Assembly: GCA_964501785.1 (NCBI GenBank)
Contig: CAZCUD010000001.1
Coordinates: 62,001-126,000 of the forward strand
Reading direction: 5' to 3'
Origin: DATBSK01 sp964501785
GTDB taxonomy: Bacteria > Actinomycetota > Acidimicrobiia > IMCC26256 > PALSA-555
Length of the DNA: 64,000 nt
Made by a program: the position numbers and the translations under genes. Within the stretch, counting starts at the first letter, position 1; the number at the start of each line of letters is the position of its first letter. The notes beneath the pieces were generated by a model, which was given only the letters and a program-made list of their open reading frames with translations, did no database searches and had not been told where the DNA came from. Shown in pieces: positions 59,080 through 64,000 of this stretch.

Positions 59080-60054
59080 ATGCGCGCCGCGGTCTGCCAC
59101 TCCTACGACGGGATCGACGCGGTCACCGTCGACGAGCTCCCCGAGCCCGCCATCGGCTCCGGAGAGGTGCGCGTCACGATCCGTGCGGCGGCGATCAACT
59201 TCCCCGACCTGCTGATGCTCGAGGACAAGTACCAGCTCTCGCATCCGGTGCCGTTCACGCCGGGCAGCGAGTTCGCCGGCGTCGTCACCGAGGTCGGGTC
59301 GGACGTGACGACGCTCGCGCCCGGTGATCGGGTCGTCGGCGCCGCACTGGTCGGCGCGTACGCCGATCAGATCGTGGTCGGGGCCAACGCGCTCCAGCGG
59401 ATCCCCGATCCCGTCGACTTCGCGACGGCGGCCGCGTTCGGCGTCGCCCACGAGACCGCGTGGCACTCGCTGCGTTCGGTGGCCGACGTGCAGCCCGGTG
59501 AGTGGGTGGTCGTGCTCGGCGCGGCCGGCGGCGTGGGCCTTGCTGCGGTCGAGATCGCGCACCACCTCGGCGCGCGCGTGCTGGCAGCCGCGGCGGGTGC
59601 GGAGCGCCTCGCGGTGTGCGAGTCGCGCGGTGCCGAGGCGCTCGTCGACTACACGACCGAGGATCTCAAGGTCCGGGTCAAGGAGCTCACCGACGGTGGA
59701 GCGAGCGTGGTGCTCGACCCGGTGGGCGGGCCCTACGCGGAGCCCGCGCTGCGGGCGATGCGCCGGGGCGGTCGCTTCGTGACGATCGGCTACGCGTCCG
59801 GCGAGATCCCCCGCATCCCGCTCAACCTCGTGCTGCTGAAGGGCGTCACGATCACGGGCTTCGAGATGGCCAGCTTCATCTTCCGGGAGCCGGAGCAGTT
59901 CCTGCGGGGGCGCGCCGAGCTCCTCGAGCTCCTCGCCGCCGGCACCCTGCGCCCCCACGTGAGCGCCACGTACCCGCTCGACCAGGTGCACGACGCGCTG
60001 CGTGCCGTCGCCGCCCGCCGCACCACCGGCAAGGTCCTCATCACGCTCGACTGA
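59080..60054 (+). CDS. Zinc-independent NADPH:quinone oxidoreductase (MDR family)
   Basis: 324 residues from ATG. An MDR-type enzyme: the GroES-like N-terminal domain (INFPDLLMLEDKYQ, VPFTPGSEFAGVVTEVG) and the Rossmann core VVLGAAGGVGLAAVEIAHHLGA. The zinc ligands of alcohol dehydrogenases are absent, as in quinone oxidoreductases. It likely reduces quinones or enones with NADPH. Started at the ATG that follows a short acidic linker. Confidence 0.92.
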   Translation: MRAAVCHSYDGIDAVTVDELPEPAIGSGEVRVTIRAAAINFPDLLMLEDKYQLSHPVPFTPGSEFAGVVTEVGSDVTTLAPGDRVVGAALVGAYADQIVVGANALQRIPDPVDFATAAAFGVAHETAWHSLRSVADVQPGEWVVVLGAAGGVGLAAVEIAHHLGARVLAAAAGAERLAVCESRGAEALVDYTTEDLKVRVKELTDGGASVVLDPVGGPYAEPALRAMRRGGRFVTIGYASGEIPRIPLNLVLLKGVTITGFEMASFIFREPEQFLRGRAELLELLAAGTLRPHVSATYPLDQVHDALRAVAARRTTGKVLITLD

Positions 60055-60068
60055 CGTCGCCCTCCCCC

Positions 60069-60123
60069 CGCCGCGTCGGAAGGCTCAGCGACACATGTTG
60101 TCGCTCAGTCTTCCGACGTGGCG
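60069..60123. repeat. Palindromic repeat, family B, copy 3
   Basis: CGCCGCGTCGGAAGGCTCAG begins a 25-bp arm that pairs with TGTCGCTCAGTCTTCCGACGTGGCG with about 3 mismatches around CATGT. It overlaps the last 5 codons and stop of the minus-strand hydrolase. Best-conserved copy. Confidence 0.88.
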
Positions 60124-60992
60124 AGGGTGGGGCGGACGTCGTGGTCGAGGAAGTCGACGACGGCGTTGGAGAACACGTCGTTCTGGTCGCCGGCGACCAT
60201 GTGCGCGGCGTCGCCCACGTCGACGAGGCGCGAGCCGGGGATGGCGCCGAGGAACTCCTGCACGCCCTCCTCGGTGACGATGTCGCTCAGCAGGCCGCGC
60301 ACGAGCAGCGTCGGGACGCGGATGTTGTGCAGCGCCGCGTCGAACAGCATCTGGAAGTCCTCGCGGGGCGCCTCCTGGCGACCGCGGGCGATGAACTTCG
60401 GGTCCCAGTGCCAGTACCAGCGACCGTCGGGCTTCTGGCGCAGCACCTTCATCAGGCCCGCGGGGTTCACGCGCTTCTTGCGGTTCGGCGTGTAGGCGGC
60501 GATCGCCTCGGCCGCGTCGTCGAGCGTGGCGAAGCCCTCGAGCCCCGACGACATGAAGTCGTGGATGCGCTGGAGGCCTTCTGGGTTGGAGCGCGTCGTG
60601 ATGTCGACGATCACCAGGCCGCTCGACACCGGACGGTCGCTGCCGCCCTCGGCGATCATCGCGGCCACGCCGCCGAGCGACGCGCCCACCAGGACCGGCG
60701 GGCGTCCCAGCGCGTCGGCCACCGCCAGGCAGTCGGCCGAGTACGCGGTGAACGAGTAGTCGCCCTTCAGCGACCACTCGCTGTCGCCGTGGCCCCGCAG
60801 GTCGATTGACACCGCGCGCCATCCACCTTCGGCGAGCGTCTTCGCGGTGCCGCCCCAGGCGTGACGGGTCTGTCCGCCGCCGTGCATGAGGAGGACGGGC
60901 CAGGCGTCGGGATCGCCCCACTCGTCGCCGACGAGGTGGATCCCCTCGAACCCCTCGAAGCGGACGAGCCGCGGTGAGCCGGTGTCGGCCAT
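60105..60992 (-). CDS. Alpha/beta hydrolase
   Basis: 295 residues from ATG. Seen: LLMHGGGQTRHAWGG, DLRGHGDSEW, VGASLGGVAAMIAE (nucleophile Ser) and DAAHMVAGDQN (His). This pattern is of epoxide-hydrolase/haloperoxidase-like hydrolases. The last residues (ATSED, then TGA) lie within repeat B3, so the insertion supplied the present stop. Divergent from the aldo/keto reductase. Confidence 0.87.
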   Translation of the reverse strand: MADTGSPRLVRFEGFEGIHLVGDEWGDPDAWPVLLMHGGGQTRHAWGGTAKTLAEGGWRAVSIDLRGHGDSEWSLKGDYSFTAYSADCLAVADALGRPPVLVGASLGGVAAMIAEGGSDRPVSSGLVIVDITTRSNPEGLQRIHDFMSSGLEGFATLDDAAEAIAAYTPNRKKRVNPAGLMKVLRQKPDGRWYWHWDPKFIARGRQEAPREDFQMLFDAALHNIRVPTLLVRGLLSDIVTEEGVQEFLGAIPGSRLVDVGDAAHMVAGDQNDVFSNAVVDFLDHDVRPTLATSED

Positions 60993-61018
60993 CGCCGCAT
61001 CCTGGCATGCTTCTCGAG

Positions 61019-61942
61019 ATGCAGCACCGAACGCTCGGCCGCTCTGGCCTCAAGGTGTCGGTCGCCGGCCTCGGCTGCAACAACTTCGGGATGCGCATCG
61101 ACCAGGAGCGCGCGACGGAGGTCGTCGACGCGGCGATCGACGCGGGCATCACGTTCTTCGACACCGCCCGCATCTACGGCGGCGGGAAGTCGGAGGGGAT
61201 GCTCGGCGCCGCCCTGGGGAAGCGACGCGCCGACGTGATCGTCGCGACGAAGTTCGGGCTCGGTCGCGGTCCCGACGACCTCGGTGGCTCGCGCCGCCAC
61301 GTCATCGGCTCGGTCGAGACGAGCCTGCGCGAGCTGGACACGGAATGGATCGACCTGCTCCAGCTCCACTTCCCCGACACCGTCACCCCGGTCGAGGAGA
61401 CGCTCGACGCGCTCACCGACCTCGTGCACCAGGGCAAGGTCCGCTACCTCGGGTGCTCCAACTACACGGGGTGGATGATCGCCGACGCCGACTGGACGGC
61501 GCGCAGCCGCAACCTCGAGCGGTTCGTGTCCGCGCAGAACGAGTGGAGCCTGCTCAAGCGCGACGTCGAGACCGAGGTCGTCGGGGCGTGCGAGCACTTC
61601 GGGCTCGGCCTCATCCCCTACTTCCCTCTCGCGTCCGGCCTGCTCACCGGCAAGGTGCGACGCGGCGAGGCCCCGCCCGAGGGCAGCCGCCTCAACGCCG
61701 ATCACTTCGCGCACGTGCTGCACGATGACAACTTCGACCGGCTCGAGCGTCTCGAGGCGTGGGCGAACGACCACGACCGCACCCTCACCGAAGTCGCGCT
61801 CTCGTGGCTCGCCAGCCACGAGGTCGTGTCGTCGGTGATCGCGGGGGCGACGTCGGCCGAGCAGGTGCGCACCAACGCGGCGTCCACCAAGACCGACCTC
61901 ACCGCCGAGGAGATCGCCGAGGTCGGAGCGCTCGTGCAGTGA
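61019..61942 (+). CDS. Aldo/keto reductase
   Basis: 307 residues from ATG 61019 (ATG 61007 possible). Seen: FFDTARIYGGGKSEGMLGAAL (Asp and Tyr of the catalytic tetrad), VIVATKFG (Lys), DLLQLHFPD (His) and FGLGLIPYFPLASGLLTGK. It reduces aldehydes or ketones with NADPH; substrate unknown. The SGNH hydrolase start overlaps its stop (GTGA). Confidence 0.92.
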   Translation: MQHRTLGRSGLKVSVAGLGCNNFGMRIDQERATEVVDAAIDAGITFFDTARIYGGGKSEGMLGAALGKRRADVIVATKFGLGRGPDDLGGSRRHVIGSVETSLRELDTEWIDLLQLHFPDTVTPVEETLDALTDLVHQGKVRYLGCSNYTGWMIADADWTARSRNLERFVSAQNEWSLLKRDVETEVVGACEHFGLGLIPYFPLASGLLTGKVRRGEAPPEGSRLNADHFAHVLHDDNFDRLERLEAWANDHDRTLTEVALSWLASHEVVSSVIAGATSAEQVRTNAASTKTDLTAEEIAEVGALVQ

Positions 61943-63003
61943 GCGCGCGCCGGAGGCTCGGGTGCGCTGTGGCCGCCGTGTTCGCGGTCGTCGGTGCCAC
62001 CGCGTCGGTCGGCCCGGCCGGCGCGCAGGGGTCGTCCACCGCGTCCGGACCCACCTCGATCGTGCAGCTCGGCGACTCCGTCGCCGCGGGCGAGGGCACG
62101 CTCTACGGCTACACCTACGACCCGTCGACGCGGACCTGGACCGGCGGCAACCTCGACGCGACGTGGCCCGGCCCGCACCCGCTCTGTCACGACTCGCCCG
62201 ACGCGTACGGCGAGCACGTCGCCCAGGCGTTCGGCGCGACCTTCACCCAGCTCGCGTGCACCGGCGCGACCTTCGGCAACGGGATCGCCCGACCGGAGGT
62301 GCAGGACGGGCAGACGTACTCACCGGCGCAGTTCGGCAACTGGGCGAAGCAGACCGACATCAACGAGGCCTACGACGCGGCGCAGCCCGACCTCGTGCTG
62401 ATCACGCTCGGCGCCGACGACGTGCGCTTCGTCGACATCGTCGAGTCGTGCGTCGAGAGCCGGTTGGGGAGCGACCTCGACCTCGACGACATCGAGTGCG
62501 TCGCGCGCAACCCCGGCGACACCATCCGCACCGACTACCTCGACGTCTACGACTCCGTGCTGCCGGCCAACTACAAGCGCCTCGTGCGCTGGATCGGCGA
62601 GCGCGCCGAGGCGCGGGGCGTGGAGACACCCAAGATCGTGTTCACGACCTATCCCGACCCGTTGCCCGCACCCGACCAGCGCTGCCCCGACGTGCGGTAC
62701 CTGGCGCCGCGTCAGGTCAGGTACCTCTCGTCGCTGGTCGACCGGCTCAACACGGTGATCACCGACACGGTCGATTCGCTGGACGACCCGAACGTCGTCG
62801 TGGCCGACGCGTCCGACGTGTACACCGCCGACGGCGACCACACCTGGTGCTCGAGCGACCCGTGGGCGTACGGCCTCTCCATCATCGACGTCCTCCGTCC
62901 GAGCAGCATCGAGAGCCAGGCGCCGTTCCACCCGACGCCCGTCGGCCAGGACGCCATCGCCGACGTCGTGACGAGCACCGTCCGCCAGCTCTACTCCGAC
63001 TGA
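61939..63003 (+). CDS. Secreted SGNH/GDSL-family hydrolase
   Basis: 354 residues from the GTG overlapping the upstream stop. An N-terminal signal (LGCAVAAVFAVVGATASVGPAGAQG) with likely cleavage after AGA. SGNH motifs: QLGDSVAAGEGT (Ser), TLGADDVRF where the usual block III Asn is Asp, and FHPTPVGQDAI (Asp/His region). Esterase or lipase activity on lipids or acetylated sugars outside the cell is likely. Six Cys suggest disulfides. Confidence 0.86.
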   Translation: MSARRRLGCAVAAVFAVVGATASVGPAGAQGSSTASGPTSIVQLGDSVAAGEGTLYGYTYDPSTRTWTGGNLDATWPGPHPLCHDSPDAYGEHVAQAFGATFTQLACTGATFGNGIARPEVQDGQTYSPAQFGNWAKQTDINEAYDAAQPDLVLITLGADDVRFVDIVESCVESRLGSDLDLDDIECVARNPGDTIRTDYLDVYDSVLPANYKRLVRWIGERAEARGVETPKIVFTTYPDPLPAPDQRCPDVRYLAPRQVRYLSSLVDRLNTVITDTVDSLDDPNVVVADASDVYTADGDHTWCSSDPWAYGLSIIDVLRPSSIESQAPFHPTPVGQDAIADVVTSTVRQLYSD

Positions 63004-63028
63004 GCCGAACCTGCGGACCGAGCCGAAC

Positions 63029-63095
63029 CTCGCCCCGCCCCCATCGCTTCGGCGTCAGCAGACCGGTCTGACGCGGGTCTGCTGACGCCAGAACG
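63029..63095. repeat. Palindromic repeat, family C, copy 2
   Basis: GGCGTCAGCAGACC (63051-63064) pairs exactly with the complement at 63076-63089; an outer CGCTTC/AGAACG extends it. Its left flank (CTCGCCCCGCCCCCATCG) corresponds to the reversed right flank of copy 1, so the two copies have opposite orientation. It lies between two same-strand genes. Confidence 0.85.
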
Positions 63096-63183
63096 CTTGG
63101 GGTGGCGCCTGGGTACGCTCGCTCGCGGTGGCCCGGGCTCGCCCGAGCGGGGCGAGCACCGAGCGAAGACGAGGGGGGCCGTG

Positions 63184-63669
63184 ATGGCCGACCAGGAGTC
63201 CAGCGAGAAGAGCGACGTCGAGTCGGTGGAGCGCGTGATCGCGGCGCCACCGGAGAAGATCTTCGCCCTGCTGACCGATCCCGCCAAGCACCGGCTGATC
63301 GACGGCTCCGGCACCGTGCGCGACGCGAAGGGCGAGCCCGAGCAGCAGCTCGAGCTCGGCTCGACGTTCGGCATGAAGATGAAGATGGGGCTGCCGTACT
63401 CGATGCAGAGCGAGGTCATCGAGTACGTACCCAACCGGTGCATCGCGTGGCAGACGCGCCCGCCGGGCATCGGCAAGCACCTCGGCGGCGGCCGCATCTG
63501 GAAGTACGAGCTCGAGCCCGTCGACGGCGGCACGCGCGTCAGGGAGTCGTGGGACATCTCGCAGGAGAAGGGCTCGAAGTGGCTGGTCGGTCTCGACGGC
63601 GCCCGCAAGCGGACGCGCGAGGCGATGACGAAGACCCTCGAGAACATCGATCGCATCGTCACCGCCTGA
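63184..63669 (+). CDS. SRPBCC/START-like lipid-binding family protein
   Basis: 161 residues from ATG (GTG 63181 alternative). The fold signature is ERVIAAPPEKIFALLTDPAKHRLIDG at the N-terminus, and the C-terminal helix follows WLVGLDGARKRTREAMTKTLENI. These proteins have a hydrophobic pocket and bind lipids or polyketides, often as cyclases or carriers. No enzyme partner adjacent. Confidence 0.85.
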   Translation: MADQESSEKSDVESVERVIAAPPEKIFALLTDPAKHRLIDGSGTVRDAKGEPEQQLELGSTFGMKMKMGLPYSMQSEVIEYVPNRCIAWQTRPPGIGKHLGGGRIWKYELEPVDGGTRVRESWDISQEKGSKWLVGLDGARKRTREAMTKTLENIDRIVTA

Positions 63670-63693
63670 CCCCCGAGCCGCTCCGGCTTGCCC

Positions 63694-63745
63694 GGCGCGT
63701 CGGAAGACTCAGCGACAACAGGTGTTGCTCACTCTTCCAACCGGG
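63694..63745. repeat. Palindromic repeat, family B, copy 4
   Basis: GCGCGTCGGAAGACTCAGCG faces GTTGCTCACTCTTCCAACCG around a short spacer. The right arm has TTGG (CCAA) in place of TCGG, as in copy 2's left arm. It ends just before the ribosome-binding site of the last gene. Confidence 0.8.
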
Positions 63746-63754
63746 GAGTGCGTC

Positions 63755-64000
63755 GTGAGGCGAGTGATCGTCGACGGGATGAACGTGATCGGGTCACGCC
63801 CCGACGGTTGGTGGCGCGACCGTGACGGCGCGGTGCGCCGTCTCCACACTCGGCTCGTCACCCGAGCGCGCGAGCAGGACGAGGACGTGATCCTCGTCCT
63901 CGACGGGCGCCCGCTCGACGACCTCCCCGAAGGTGTCCACGACGGGATCGACGTTCGCTACGCGCGGCGCCGCGGCCGTGACGCTGCAGACGACCGCATC
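63755..64000 (+). CDS. NYN/PIN-domain protein, N-terminal part
   Basis: 82 codons from GTG (GGGGAG upstream) run open to the window end. It reads VDGMNVIGSRPDGWWRDRDGA, VILVLDGRPL and YARRRGRDAADDRI, the pattern of YacP/NYN-type PIN-like nucleases: first Asp, second acidic LDG and the Asp-Asp of the metal site. It probably cleaves RNA. The C-terminus lies outside the window. Confidence 0.78.
   Translation, partial: MRRVIVDGMNVIGSRPDGWWRDRDGAVRRLHTRLVTRAREQDEDVILVLDGRPLDDLPEGVHDGIDVRYARRRGRDAADDRI

Overview
The window is a gene-dense, very GC-rich stretch of chromosome, about 70% G+C by eye, with strong G/C bias at third codon positions and frequent GTG starts. Its gene content fits an actinobacterium: two F420-type luciferase-like oxidoreductases, a DUF2236/MpaB oxygenase, a PspA protein, an actinobacterial-type FolD and malate dehydrogenase, and many genes whose only promoter sign is a TANNNT box 6-10 nt before the start codon. 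The combination recalls Acidimicrobiia, but that placement is inference. There is no transposase, integrase, phage gene, CRISPR array, rRNA or tRNA that I can see. No gene-free stretch exceeds 300 bases; the longest, about 180 bases each, are 637-816 and 63004-63183.

Layout. 1-4033: secreted cupredoxin-like protein (cut by the window edge), secreted unknown, class III nucleotide cyclase, flavin reductase-like protein. 4081-19256: housekeeping block: dtd, pcrA, a stand-alone B12-binding mutase subunit next to sucC-sucD, purN-purH, folD, icd, mdh and ogt, with small membrane proteins between. 19273-28316: a TMEM175-type channel, then a leftward envelope cluster (alpha/beta hydrolase, TerB-like/AAA+ ATPase with an in-frame amber codon, solute-binding protein, solute-binding/VWA fusion, coiled-coil membrane protein, cyclopropane synthase, PspA). 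28357-33746: membrane proteins, MOSC protein, DUF1214-like protein, sulfotransferase. 33882-38601: glycerol operon glpD / alkylglycerone-phosphate-synthase-like oxidase / glpK. 38718-41603: a persulfide-detoxification operon (CstR-like repressor with operator, CstB-like dioxygenase-rhodanese, TSUP exporter, rhodanese). 41688-49218: acyl-CoA synthetase, DUF2236 oxygenase, amidohydrolase, LtrA and a lipoprotein whose glucosaminidase halves appear swapped. 49215-58690: TetR/crotonase opposite an MFS pump, an inactive-looking HD protein, LLM oxidoreductases, and an SDR/hotdog/TMEM175/crotonase operon. 58785-64000: quinone reductase, hydrolase, aldo/keto reductase, SGNH hydrolase, SRPBCC protein and the start of a NYN-domain protein.

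The most unusual feature is a set of dispersed palindromic repeats of about 40-70 bp. Family A lies at 1852, 13718, 13775 and 22079. Family B lies at 22922, 24795, 60069 and 63694. Family C lies at 32380 and 63029. There are also single hairpins at 38646 and 44989. Most are intergenic. One family-B copy is read as codons of the VWA protein, another supplies the stop codon of a hydrolase, and the 44989 hairpin encodes the C-terminus of a membrane-associated protein. Other points of interest are the amber codon in the AAA+ gene, overlapping divergent -10 boxes at 54509-54515, the CstR operator, and the permuted glucosaminidase.
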